Assembly (NCBI GenBank): GCA_000697665.1
Contig: KL197718.1
Location: 875,099 to 939,098 of the forward strand
Direction of reading: 5' to 3'
Source: Jaapia argillacea MUCL 33604
Taxonomy: Eukaryota; Basidiomycota; Agaricomycetes; Jaapiales; Jaapiaceae
Length of the DNA: 64,000 nt
Numbering within the stretch: position 1 is the first letter of the stretch; each line of letters begins with the position of its first letter. Position numbers and translations under genes: made by a program. Positions 23,236 to 35,229 of this stretch are shown here, one piece after another. Under the pieces are notes generated by a model. That model saw only the letters and a list, made by a program, of their open reading frames with translations. It was not told where the DNA came from and searched no databases.

Positions 23236-24476
23236 CATTTATCCGTGCTGGCTATAAAAACCAACCATGTTTAACTATGGTCGGTAAGGGAGGCGCATAT
23301 CGATGCACGAGCCTCGGGTGACGATAACGCCTAATCGATCTACCAGACCCTAACCCACATTTACTGGAAATGAAAGATATTTTGGGCATTGATACCAAGC
23401 ACATGACAGCCAACCAGTATACAGAACATCGGAGGAATATAAAGGAGTGTGAGTTTTCGCCCAAGCCCTCGTGCAACCTGCCAACGTATTTTTGAATCGA
23501 GAGGCCTTAACGTACGAGTCGGGGAGTTGGTGACGGAACTTAACTTGAACGAGGAAGCGAAGACGCGATAGCGGCGGCATCGAACAGTACGATAGAGGTG
23601 TATGTGGGAGGAGAAAATAGAGAACTCACCTCCCAACGTTGAAGGAATAAGTATTGGAGGTGGACTTGTGGGATTTCGGAAATATCGACCTCGCCAAACG
23701 TGGGTCCAACCCATTGGTGATGAAGTTCTCGACCCGCTGAAGGATACAATGAGTTCAAAAGGTACTCATCGATATCCCCGGATCCTCTCCCGATGGACCT
23801 CTGAGTCCTGATAATGAGCTATGTCGTAGATGCTCATCTCGCCCAAGTCGCGAAAGTGAACGAATGACGGAAGTACGATTACATAATATGCCGCTTCAAG
23901 GACCAACAGACTCTCCTTGCGACTTTACTTACCGTGAACTTGGCCAACCAGGGCCCAATGGTCATGGTAGCGTGCTTAGATCTTTGGGACTCTGGGAAAT
24001 ATTGTCAAAACTGAGAGGCATTCTCGTCCTGGGCACTTCAAGTCCATCATCTACCCCCTCGTTGTGTCTTTCCGCGTCTTGAGGCTGGTGCGTCCTTCAA
24101 TAGCTCGCGTGGAATCGATTTTAGCGCCCGAGTGGCGCTGTGCTGTCAGCTGTATTCACCGCTCCCCTCGCGCGAATAAGCTTTTGGGTTATCGTGACGC
24201 ATCGAGGAATCGTGCTCTCAACTCCGTGGCTTCCTCGAGGCTTGAACAGATCTCGTTCGAGCCTCCACCTGGTCTGGAGTTATATTCAAGTACTTACGGC
24301 AGCTCGCTGCTTGCCGAGGCGATTATTAGCGTCTGTCCATCTATCTGAACTTTGTCACCTCCACACGAGAAGTGGGTCCATATTTACCCATAAGATGTTC
24401 CATATCTGCTCAATCAGCCTGTCAAACGGAGACCGCCCCCTTTCCTCTCTCCTCTCTGTTTGCTTTCGCGGAAATC
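23236..24476. other. Spacer, one weak open stretch
   Basis: Minus-strand stretches at 23350-23758 (MNSLYPSAGRELHHQWVGPT, then after a possible intron VKFRHQLPDSYVKASRFKNT) could be a small gene of unknown family. Nothing else is recognised. The last ~100 bp should hold the promoter of the kinase at 24477. Confidence 0.35.
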
Positions 24477-25722
24477 ATGGCTGCTAATCCAATTCCTAAC
24501 TTATTGGAAGAAAACCCGTCGCATGTGAGAACTGTCTGGTCTCCACTGGCATCTTGCTGATTCTATCTGACAGGATCTGTCCGGATTTGTCCACAAAACC
24601 GAGCAGCATTGCTTCGCAGCCGGAGGTTTCTCTGAAATCTACAAGGGCATCTATGCCTTTACTCAGGGAGGAAGAAACAGGGAAGTGGCGGTAAGTGTCC
24701 GGCGGTGATCTGTGTATCTCCTGATACGGACGTTCACGGGAGTTGATTGGTCTTAGGTCGCCATCAAAGTCTTCCGAGGCGTTCACACAAATCCTCAAGA
24801 GTTGCAAAAGATGACCCGGGTAAACAAGAGAAAGCTCCTTGACGTCGTTAATTAGGCTAACCCGATGTAGAGGATGAATCGCGAGTCTCATCTATGGAGC
24901 TCCCTCGAGCACCCCAACATCGTTCCGTTTCTGGGGACGGCACACGTTCCAGATACGCTTCCTTGTCCTGCCCTCATATCAAAGCTTTGCCTCTCGGGTC
25001 CGATCATGGGCTACCTTGCTCTCCACCCAGAAGCGAATAGATATGACATGGTTTGTCCCCTTTTTTCGCCGCGGTCTCTGTCATGATGAACACATCTTAT
25101 AGGTCAAAGACATCGCCAAGGGGTTGGCATATTTGCATGGAAGAGGTGCTATTCATGGAGATCTTAAACCAGTACGTTCCTACTCCCCATATATTGATGT
25201 CTCCTCCTTCCGTCTGACTCTTTGCGTCGTCTAGCACAATATCCTCATCGATGGGGGCGTGGCTCGGTTGTGTGACTTTGGTCGATCGAGAGTCATCGGC
25301 CATAGGGGTTATACAACAGAGTTTGCCGGGACATATCGGTATTTGGCGCCGGAAATCCTGGAACCCGAGCAAGATGCAGAAGAAAACGAAGTTGCACAAA
25401 TACTCACAATGGAAGCTGACGTCTACAGTTTTGCAGTCACTGCCTTAGAGGTGTGTCCTCTTAGTTATGGTATAATAAGGAGACGTGCGTTATATTTTTG
25501 ATATTCATTCCCCACTAGGTGATCACTGGCAAGGCGCCTTACTTCTTTACGAATGAGGAGTTTCGAATCATCCCCTTGGTTGTGAGGGGCGACCGGCCAA
25601 TCCGCGAGAAGTACCCCCCTATTCCTGATACTTGGTGGGACATGATGACCCGTTGTTGGGCCCAAAATCCGCAAGATCGACCACCTATGACCGTTGTTGT
25701 TTCCAGGTTGCTTCCGATCTAA
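24477..25722 (+). CDS. TKL-like protein kinase, complete
   Basis: Seven exons, all with GT-AG introns in consistent phase: MAANPIPNLLEENPSH; N-lobe (DLSGFVHKTEQ, AAGGFSEIYKGIYAF); VAIKVFRGVHTNPQELQ (ATP-binding Lys); HPNIVPFLGTAHVPDTLPCP; catalytic loop IHGDLKP split by an intron from HNILIDGG; CDFGRSRVI, EFAGTYRYLAPEIL and DVYSFAVTALE; VITGKAPYFF, LVVRGDRPIREKYPP, CWAQNPQDRPPMTVVVSRLL, stop 25720-25722. Lys, catalytic Asp, DFG and APE are all present, so activity is expected. It is a paralogue of the kinases at 4.6 kb and at the left edge, sharing intron positions. No membrane or partner domain is visible apart from the short N-terminus. A possible longer 3' splice form using the CAG at ~25753 would lack a canonical donor and is not favoured. 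Confidence 0.9.
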
Positions 25723-26039
25723 GATCGTCTCTGCTCTGTTTTCTCTGCCGCAGATACGTACTTATGCGCTCCAGATTCTCAAGAACGCACATGCCGTCTG
25801 TTTGGGTTGTATCCACGTCTTCAGTCTGGGTCTATCCTTCGCTTGTATTCACATTCCCGCAGTTATACCACAAGTATATATACCAGTGATACCGTTGTCC
25901 CCCTTGGAATGATTTTTATTACTCGAAAAAAGCCGGAGTTCAAGCTTCATACATATGCGAATCTACAACGAGAAAGTTTATGGTGACAGACCAACGAACA
26001 ACCAAATAGGCGGAACTTCCCTACGAGGGCTGTTCTTCG

Positions 26040-28352
26040 TTAACAAAGCTGCCACATCTTGACATAGTCTCTGGTATCGCAAAGAAGGTCAGAATATGCA
26101 TCCTGGTTTCATCGCAACAAAAACTTACACGACCAAGGCTCTGCTAAAATCATTTTTAGGCCAAGTCGCATACCACTCGTCCTGGGCCAGGGCGAACCGC
26201 TGCATCGCATCTAACGGCAGATAAGAAATTAAAACACCCGGATAATACCAACTGAAGCGTTTCGGGGTGATCTTACTTTGAGCACCGTCAATCCACGGCT
26301 TCCCGCCCTCGTTATCGGGGAACCATCCATTGGTTCCGCCAACCGCAACGTCCATGATCAGATAAAACGCTGAAGAGGGTGTTCAAAGCCATTCCGATGA
26401 TAGCGGTATAATAGGTTGGGTTTACGCTTATCGAAGGGCGCGTCCGCTGTCCCATGAACCCAAGGATTTTGTAGGACAATTTTGTCCGTTCCGTTGGTCA
26501 CGACTGGGGGGAAGTTTCCCCTATCGAAAAAGGGAACGTTGAATCGGAGGTCGAGCATATGATGAAGCCGTGAGTCGACATATATCCGTCTGTCGAGTCG
26601 GTGTCACAATGCTGTTTGAGTGCCGTTAAGAAGGGATTGGGACCTACAAGAAGTCTTGAGTCCATTCCAGCGCGTAGGTGTGGAAATCATCGGCGTAGCT
26701 GGATCGTCGTTGGGTCCACCACCCGTATGTTCGCCAAACCTCGTTTATCTAAGTAGTAGGACCCCAGTTCAACGAACTACGAACATGATTCGAACCCCTA
26801 CATCGAGTTGTCGATTTTGCCAGAAGGATGAGAGGTAATTCAACTTACTGGGCTGGGTAAGAAAGTCCGTTTCCCCTTGCTTCCATGATGTCGATTTCGC
26901 TTAGGGTTCAGCGGCCTTCAATAAAGAAAACACAGACGGGAAAGGGGAAGTAATGTGCTCACCACTAATTGGCCAGGCGCCGTATTCGTCATGAACTGGC
27001 ATCATCCGCAGTCCAGGCCAGAGCGGGTGAGAATCACTCGTAAGTATCGCTACCGACTAGATTCATTAAATTCAAGCATACCCAGTCACCGTTCGGGATC
27101 TTCGCCCTAATCTCAACTCTACCGAATTGGATGTTCTTGCTCTGTTTCGTGGTGAGACGGGACGACATGACCGGATTGATGACAGCGCCTGTGGAGTGAT
27201 TCGAAACTGCGCCGCAGCTGGATGTCTAGTTGGAGAAGAATAGGGTCAGCCGTAGCCGAAAGCGGACTGGAGGTGAGGAAGTACTTGCATCATTGATGAG
27301 GGCGGTAGTACATCCAGTGACATTGTAGGTATATCCGTCCATAATCGTTGCCCTGCCTGGAGAGATGAATTGAGTCGGATTCGATTCGAAGAAAGAGAAG
27401 GATAATTACCGATAACATCAGAAGTCAGAGTAGGAGGTATGTAGAGGCTACCGTCACGAATGAAGGTATCATTCGATGAAGCGGTTGTAATTTGGAACTC
27501 TTGGTCTCTACGGGATGAGTTCGGTCAGCCGGAGCATCTGCATGGAAATGATTGATACATACCCAAAACCGCCGGTGCTGAGTTCATACTCCCAGATGGT
27601 TTCGTCGAGTTGGCTACCGTTGAACTACAACCAGATGCGCTCAACGACTGGGAATAATCAAGCGAGTGGAAAAACGAACCTCTTCGTCAAGAATCAAGCA
27701 CAATTTGCCCTTGATACGGGGAACTTGGGCCCAACCAAAATAGCATCGAATGCCAGAGGCCACGATTCCCAGAACGGCCACAGCGTACGTGATGTAGTAC
27801 GCCCACCTGAAAGGAAAGATGACATTAGAATCATGACCACCGACTGGTGGAGAGGGTTGTACCCACCTCGAATGAGGGTCCTTCTGCTTGACCCACGGCT
27901 TTTCAATTTCACCTTCCAGCAGTGTCGACTTTGCTCTGGTAGACTTAGAGGCACTAGCGACGCGTCCGGGGGGTCCATCACCGACATTGTAGATAGTAAG
28001 TGGTCGAGAAGGTGGGACGGCGAAAGCCCTACGAACCGACCCATTCCCGGCAGTCAGAGGCCGAGGGGTGGGCGGAGTAATATACTGAATGTCACTCGTC
28101 CGGAGAGGAGAGGAAGGAGTGTCCCGTTGTGACTGCGCTCACCGGGTCCGGAGCGAGAGATGTTACACCGTTGTTAAGACTGGGCGTAGAACTGCGGGGA
28201 CTGAGGTCCGGGTCAAGAGCAGAGGGAATACTGGGGATGTGAGGAGAGGAAGTGGAACGATAGGGTGCCACGGTATGTTCCTCGGATGATACGAGACCTT
28301 TGTCGGGTACGTCCTTGAATAAAGGGCGCGGTTGCACGGGAGAACTGGTCAT
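26040..28352 (-). CDS. Membrane-anchored GH16 enzyme (beta-glucan synthesis/remodelling type), one in-frame stop
   Basis: About a dozen exons. The N-terminal ~130 residues are cytosolic, Ser/Pro-rich (MTSSPVQPRPLFKDVPDKG), followed by one membrane helix (YAVAVLGIVASGI) and then the GH16 fold: LCLILDE, LDETIWEYELSTGGFG, FQITTASSNDTFI, DGSLYIPPTLTSD, TTKQSKNIQFGRVEIRAKIP, the catalytic motif GEIDIMEARGN (nucleophile and acid/base Glu) near 26890, GWWTQRRSSYADDFHTYALEW, DLRFNVPFFDRGNFPPV, DVAVGGTNGWFPDN, EWYATWPKN and the C-terminal DYVKMWQLC. The layout (type II anchor plus GH16) is that of the fungal Kre6/Skn1-related enzymes acting on wall beta-glucan. Between SSLNWGPTT and EVWRTYGWW the reading frame has a TAG (plus 26749-26751) with no obvious alternative splice; it is a nonsense change or a sequence error, and it would remove the C-terminal half of the catalytic domain. 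Confidence 0.85.
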
Positions 28353-29270
28353 AGTTCCCAGTGAAAAGTGGAAGGGAGTAAAGAGAGACAGTAAGAAAGA
28401 GCGGACAGATGATCGTTAGAATGGAGAGGAGGGTCTAGGCAACCACATTCCAAGATTTGGTCCCAGGTCTTATGAAAATTCAGAGGAGGGATGCATGCCT
28501 TGAAAACACGACCGCGATTCAGATAGGGGCAAGGCGCTCGATCTGGAGCGGGGACATATGCTCGTCCAGATAGCGAGACAAGGATGTGAAACTCCTCGAA
28601 CATCCACACTTGATGCTTGTGTCTCCGTTTCGTTGTGATCCGAGGTTGGCGCACATGCATAACTAGGAACCAACTAGGAACACATCTTGATGTGTGAAGG
28701 CAGAAAAGGTAGATCGTTTGGCTTAGTGCAAGAATGACTGGAGAATATGATAATTTCGGAGGAACATCGTCGGACTGGAACGTAAATGAAAACCTCTGGG
28801 ATTTCATTACCAGAACACACGCGGAAAGGATTTGGTAACGCAGCTTCCTGACCTAGCCAGTCCATGTTCGAGAGCGAGGATGGCGCAAAGACCCTCGTCG
28901 GTCGTAGTGTGGAAGCGGATTCAGGAATATCAGGAACAAATGGGACACCGACTTGACTAGGATTCACAACACCCTGAGCGTAGCGTCCAAGGTGACAGCG
29001 AGTTACCTATAATGACCTAGAAAACCCTAAGTAAATCGCGTGTCGACCGCACTCCTCTGCACAGCGCCCAAATTGTGATCCGGAAGGGGTCTGAACTTTG
29101 CCTTAGATGACACAAAACCCGTTCAGTGTCGCCAATTCAACTGCACAAAACGGGCGAATCACACACCTGAGCCCTTCATACTCTTTCAGAACACGCACTC
29201 CCCTATTCCACGCTTTTTTGTGCGCCACATTCGAGGGGTTCTCGTATGGGTGGTGTGCTCAGGGCCCTTC

Positions 29271-29517
29271 CACTGTGAACAGAACCGACTTTGTAATGGT
29301 GGCAAATTCTCAATGCGAGACGCCACATTGCCTCCATAAGTTGTAGAGCATGTCGCGGTCACGCAGCCAACACGGAGTTTACGTGTAGCCACAGCTTTCT
29401 GAAGGGAGCAACCGTGATGGCAACGTGACCGCGACATGCTCTTACAACTTATGGAGGCAATGTGGCGTCTCGCATTGAGGATTTGCCACCGTCACAAAGT
29501 CGGTTCTGTTTACGGTG
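29271..29517. repeat. Near-perfect inverted repeat (94-bp arms, ~60-bp loop)
   Basis: The left arm 29271-29363 and right arm 29424-29517 are reverse complements with only a few mismatches (CACTGTGAACAGAACCGACT pairs with the arm ending CGGTTCTGTTTACGGTG). The loop of ~60 bp is unrelated. It looks like a foldback or MITE-like element of recent origin, as the arms have hardly diverged. No target-site duplication was identified with confidence. Confidence 0.85.
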
Positions 29518-30655
29518 TTCATAGGAGAATTACAAGTGGAGTCGTGAGGCCAGATTTGAGGTGAGATTGACTTTTGGGTTCCCACGAACTCGGTCCGGAT
29601 ATTTTGTAGTTGCTTCGCCCAGCGGCTCCGACGCCCGTTTACCCAGTAGACCTAGCCCTTTTCTCAACTTGCCCCTGCAGCATTCTTCGTGATTTGTATT
29701 CTGAGCTCACGAGTCTTGAAGCTTGTTTTAGCACCATTCGAGCTTTGACATTTCGAGGATCTACCGAATCTAACGGGTGACCAGTGACCTGGCAAGGCTG
29801 CCGACCCTCAGGCTCGTCGCCACTGGCTTGAACTGCCCTTTGGAACCTTGGAACCTGGTGCCAGGACGTAAAGGTTCTTCTTCTTATCCGCTCGTCGCCC
29901 GGGAGAATCGAGGAGATCATCCCCTGTTCGCGAAGTGGAGTTGCATGTGGATATCGCGATGGGATGACACCACCCAGGCACTTGGAGGTGATAGCAAGAG
30001 AAATGTCGATGTGCGCCCAGTGTTATATCTGAAGCACCCCTTGACATGTCCAATGCAGCACACTTAATCCGGTATGGATCCTCCTATCAATCTCCACCAG
30101 TTGATGTCCCGCCGGTCCTCACGTCTGTGTCGTAGATCTCGTGATTGGACTGTCAATATCCACAGCCAATACGACACCATAACCCATGGGCCGTACCTGT
30201 CTCCTCATCCGTTCTATCGGTTTCACAAGCCCTGGTGTCTGTATAGGGTACTTCGATTCCGTTTTTCTACCATATCTTCGCGCATACAACGACCTCGGTC
30301 GGTATATATCATGATGCGCTTTAGGGCGTTGATTGCCACGACCTTGGTTCCTTCTTTTCGTGTTCCTGAATATACTTTGCACATTATCGAATACGGCATG
30401 GGATTTTCCATGCTGTAAAGCTGAAGGCCCCCTACTATCCAGACTTTATCTCCAAGGCTCTGCGTTGGACGAAACGAGGAACAATGTGGCGCGGTGAAAC
30501 TGTTCGCCAGCGCCATCCGCTTTGAATAAATCACCAGAGTTGTTTTAGTTACCCTCTCGTGCTGAATTCCTTTCCCTTTCTCCGACTCGTCTTAGCCCGT
30601 TTTGCTTGCTCCACAAGGTCGCCTTCCTCCATTCTTTTGCATTCAAGCCTTCCAC

Positions 30656-30670
30656 TCTTTATAATATATC
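30656..30670 (+). promoter_or_regulatory. TATA-like box before the GT2 gene
   Basis: TTTATAATATATCC lies 25-35 bp ahead of the start codon at 30693, in a pyrimidine-rich leader. The position is plausible for a fungal core promoter but close to the ATG. Confidence 0.35.
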
Positions 30671-30692
30671 CAGTCCCTTCTTTTGATTAACA

Positions 30693-33600
30693 ATGGCTAT
30701 GGGCTATGATGCATACGACGCGCTTCTCCACCATGTCTTTAACCAGGTATGCCTGTTCATTCTTTCTTCCGCGTCTCATCCCACTCATCATTGACCTCAA
30801 CCTTGCCAGACCCAAGGTGACGCCTGGTTCAAGCCGGAGGAAGAAAACCTCTCTGGTGGTGTTTGCATTCGAGTCGAGCCAGGCCACTTCCGAGTGTTCC
30901 CTTACGAGAATCGTTTCCTGGAACCCTTCGAGGCGGCCATCCGTGTCTTAAACCCCGTCGTAGCCGTCAAGATCAGGAACGCCGCTGTCCATGCCGCCCT
31001 TTCCACAGTGTAAGTTCGATAATTCGGCCAAAATCTGAGCCCATGTTGACTCTTCAACCCCTAGCGCTGACGATGAAAGTGCGGTCTATGTAGACACTAA
31101 TAAAAGGATCCAGATCGTGGAATCGATGACGTGGTTCCCTCGAGCTGAGAAGGAGCAGTGCGGCGCTTTCATTGTATGTTTACCTTGGCACAACCACAGC
31201 TTTCTGCCCGCTAACGACGAGGATTTCGGCGTGACGCACGAGTTCTCGTTCTATGGTCCGACGACCTGGACGGTATCATTCCCCTCTGCCGCGACTTTGA
31301 GGATATGATGATCAAACTTGTCAGGCGCAACCGACCGACTCTTACGCACTCCGCCACCTCTCCATCGCTGGCAAGTTCGGGAGCTCCATCTGCTGGTGCC
31401 TCTCCTTCCGAAGTTCAGCTAACCGAGAAGGTCGGCAGTTCAGATGAACTTGCCGAGGAGGTGCTCACCGAGAAGAGTGCTTGGGGGTGGAAGCTTAACT
31501 CTGCAGCCAGAGGAAAGAAAAAGCTGGCTGCATGTGACGTGGAGAAGGGTGTTGCCGAAAAAGATACACGACCCCTCAGGTTGTTTGCCCCGATGTACAA
31601 CGGTCTTGGTTGTGCCTTGAGTATCTGTAAGTTGAGGTCACCCTCCTGTCTCGCTAATACATACTGATGGTCCTGGCAGTTTTTATCGGTAGTGGCGTCA
31701 ATATCTTGATTCAGGAGCTCGTGCTCGATGAGAAATATCTCCGGTTTGCTCTTCTTGTCTCAGCTCCTCTCTTGTGCTGCGTCTCCCTCGTACGTACCAA
31801 ATGGGAATTCTGTTTTCCACCATCTGACCGCCCGATCACAGTTCTTCTCTTTGCAAATCATCACCAATATCTCATTTGTGTAAGTCTATTTTGCGAGTGG
31901 AGGTTTTTTGCTGCTTTGTTGATTGAACTTGGTTCACTTATACCAGCCTTGGTCCCGTTGCTCAATACCACGAGAACTCGAGATACTACTCCGCCGTCAA
32001 GCCATCCCCCAACAAGCAACTCGACATGGCCTTGCCTCACGTCACCGTTGAACTTCCCGTCTACAAGGAATCTCTGAAAGAGACCATGTAGGTTATCTCC
32101 TCAAACCTTTCCCCTCTTCCCGTTTATGAATCGATTTTGATCCTTTTCCTCCAGCGCACCTTCAGTCTTCTCGCTCAAGAAAGCCATACAAACTTACGCC
32201 CGCCAAGGGGGAACTTCAGCTATCTTTGTCCACGATGATGGCCTCCAACTTCTTGGCGCAGAAGAACGTGAAGAACGCATCCGTTTCTATGCAGATCATA
32301 ATATTGGTTGGGTCGCTCGACCTCCGCACGATGGCTCTCCTGACGGCTTCAAGAGGGCCGGTAGGTTCAAGAAAGCAAGTAATATGAGCTATGGGTTGGA
32401 GCTCAGCTTGAGGCTCGAGAAATGCCTAAAGGAGTTGGAAGCAAAGGTTGAGGGAGGTGAGGAATTTAGGATGGATGGAAGTGAAGTTGAGGATTGTTTG
32501 GAAGACGTGGCGATGAATATGGCGGTGGAGGAAATGTATGCTGAGAATGGTAAGAGGTGGAATCCTTGGGCTCGTAATGGGAAGAGCATCAGAATGGGAG
32601 AGATCATTCTTATCGTTGATTCTGATACCATCGTCCCTGAAGTTTGTCTCAATTTCTTTGGACTTGACCCAGAGCTTATTGATTTACTATAGGACTGTTT
32701 CCGCGATGCCGCTCGCGAGCTCGCTGAATGTCCCGAAGTTGCCATTATCCAGCACGAATCAGGTTCGTCCGCCGTTTATCCCGCATCATACCAAAGTCCC
32801 ATACTTTTCTTCATTTCGTATAGATGTCATGCAGGTGGCTCACCACTATTTTGAGAACGGGATTGCCCACTTTACTGGGCGCATCAATCGGTGTATCTCA
32901 ATGGCCACTGCCAATGGCAAAGTTGCGCCCTTCGTGGGACACAACGCTTTCCTTCGTTGGTCTGCACTGCAAGACGCCGCCTTTGTCGATGTTGCGGACG
33001 GCAATAGGAAGATTTGGAGCGAGATGAATGTTTCCGAGGATTTGGACATGGCGTTGCGGTTACAAGTAGGTGTTATCTCCTCTGCAGCATTCTTACCCTC
33101 GTATCTAACGTTCATCGCAGCTCAAAGGTTACATGATTCGATGGGCAACCTATTCCAACGGTGGCTTCAAAGAAGGTGTCTCCTTGACCTGTGATGACGA
33201 GCTCAATGGTTGGCAGAAGTACTCTTATGGTTCGTCGAGTATCTTCAATTCAGCTGCGCGTCACGATGGTAACCGCAATTTTGTAGGATACAACGAATTG
33301 ATCTTCAATCCGCTCATTTATTGGTGGAAAATGGGACCTATCACAAAGCAACTTCGAACCTTCATATGGTCGAATGCTCCTGTCCATTACAAGATTAGTA
33401 TGATGTCCTGTGAGTCCCTTGCGTCGAAGCGCCACGAAGACCGCTGACCATCTCGCATAGATATGTTCTCGTATTGTCGGTGATTTTCTGCCTTGCTGTT
33501 AGCCGCACGTACTCATCAGACATTGCAGATGGTATTGCGGCGGGTTCAGTCCTCTCATTCATGAACTACATCCTCCTTGGTTTCGATTTCGACATCGACG

Positions 33601-34235
33601 GCTTTTATATGCACAGTTTCGAGATTTGGCTCGCTTGCACAGTGGTCTTCCCTGGTCTCGGCAATATCGCGTTTACCTTGTTGGAATATCGCCTCGGACA
33701 ACGAAGCCTCCTCGCGGCGTTGAGAGAAAACTTGACTTGGGTCCCACTCTTGTTCGTATTCCTGGCCCAAGGGTTCCGATAATAAAACATCTGACAATGC
33801 CTGCCCCCTCCCCAGCTTCTTCTTCTTTGGCGGACTCAGCATCCACCTCACCCAGGCTCTCCTTGCCCATTTATTCTCCTACAATATCACATGGGGAGCA
33901 ACCAAGAAGGAGGTAGAGCAATCTAACTTCTTCATCGAGGTACCTAAGATCCTTCGACGCTTCTGGCTCGCCCTTGTCATCTCAACACTCTTCATCGCGA
34001 CCATGGTCATCTTCTCCACATCTCTGGTTCCCGCGGGATGGATGATTCCGGGAGTCGACTGGGCTGTTATATTTCCCCTTGCGTAAGTTCCACTGCACAA
34101 GCATGCTGTTAAATCCTGACACATGTTACTTTCTCCAGTATCGTCGCTGGAAGCCACATTCTTTACCCAGTACTGCAATTTTCTATCATCTTCAATAAGT
34201 CTACTGACAGACCGAACCCTTCTAAGTGGTCCTGA
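30693..34235 (+). CDS. Family 2 glycosyltransferase, Cps1/capsule-polysaccharide-synthase-like
   Basis: The start MAMGYDAYDALLHHVFNQ is typical of this agaricomycete family. Around eleven introns follow. Blocks in order: TQGDAWFKPEEENLSGGV, FRVFPYENRFLEPFEAAIRV, RVLVLWSDDLDGIIPLCRDF; a Ser/Lys-rich linker and WGWKLN; membrane helices (LGCALSIFFIGSGVNIL, FALLVSAPLLCCVSL); then the cytosolic GT-A domain: LPHVTVELPVYKESL, KKAIQTYARQGGTSAIFVHD, EIILIVDSDTIVPE (DxD metal/sugar-nucleotide site), DAAFVDVADGNRKIWSE, VSEDLDMALRLQ (ED motif, catalytic base), KGYMIRWATYSNGGFKEG, and NGWQKYSYGS; finally several C-terminal helices and the stop at 34233-34235 (last exon IVAGSHILYPVLQFSI). Processive transfer of sugars from a nucleotide sugar to a membrane-exported polysaccharide is inferred from family membership; sugar and product are unknown. 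No disruption seen. Confidence 0.88.
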
Positions 34236-35229
34236 ATCCATGGCTCATGATCTTCTCGTATTAGCTTCGAGAGGTGCCCAGTCCCCACTGACGGCGAGCT
34301 GTCATTTGTCTTGCCTCGTCGAACCAATAGGTTACTCCTTGATAATTTGCCCTTGTCGATTCGGACTACTATCATTTCCCTACTTGTGCAAAACTTTTCA
34401 TCAAATGCGTATATCACGGCAACAAACAATCCTGAGCCATTCTGGTTTGGTATACAAGTACAATGATATCTTCTCCCTTATATCCATATTTTACCTGATT
34501 TATTCATCGTGAGGAATGAGTGTCGGGCACCGACCGAGACGACGACTCTGAAATGTGGCGGCGCGCGGGATATGCAATATTTCTCCGCGCGTGACAATCC
34601 GTGACTCAAGCAGGCCAATGTCACGAAATCGTCACGCAGATTGGCAGGGAGTTTCGTCCATCCTCTATTATCAGTGCCTTCTACATCTTGCAGGGAGCCG
34701 GAGAAATTTGCATTAGTATTTAATTAGGGTGCATATTTGAATCCCAAAAGCACGAGACGAGAGGCTGAGAGGATCTGGAGGATCTTGGGGTCCGAAGGCC
34801 TGATGCCACCCAAGATTTCGACCTTTTCGCCCCCCATTCTACAACCACTTCATCCTTTCATAATCGGACTTCACAATCCTATTTTTAAAGTAGGAAAATA
34901 GTCTCCTGAATTTTTGGAGAGGTATCTGATGTCTGTGGAAACTACAAATTGTGTTTTGCACATGTTGCGCGTTTTGCACAAGTAGGGAACCGATAGTACT
35001 CTTTCTTCCGGTCCTTCTCGAGACCATTTACCTGCATTGTTTCCTCCCACACGTCAACCCATCGAGCATAGACTTTGCACCATTGACACCAGGACGACTT
35101 GGTGGCATTAAGGAGCGATGTACATACATAGGAGCACCCACGAAATGATTACAAGCCAGATGTGTGTTGTCAAAAGCGACGGGATAATGATACAATCCTT
35201 GCTAGCACAGAACATCACAGGTATCATGG
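34236..35229. other. Intergenic region between convergent GT2 and Nug1 genes
   Basis: AT-rich, no gene seen. Both neighbouring genes end here, so 3' UTRs probably fill much of it. Confidence 0.5.

Larger units (their letters stand above)
28353..30692. other. Long intergenic region with a foldback element
   Basis: Minus-strand open stretches (28349-28807, 28674-28967, 29639-29920, 30223-30534) show no recognisable motif and no coherent splicing. The region contains the inverted repeat at 29271-29517 and, at its right end, the promoter of the GT2 gene. Confidence 0.4.

Noticed and set aside
28349-28807. Minus frame of 152 codons upstream of GH16
   Set aside because: The GH16 start (MTSSPVQPRP) lies just downstream, the composition is unlike a domain, and no splice links it; probably leader or intergenic sequence.
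29639-30534. Possible decayed transposase around the foldback element
   Set aside because: Minus-strand fragments (for example VDPRNVKARMVLKQASRLVS) show no catalytic DDE or zinc motifs that I can recognise.
32538-33194. A 218-codon plus frame within the GT2 gene
   Set aside because: Only part of it is the true GT2 exon; the beginning runs through an intron and out of frame sequence, so it is not a separate gene.
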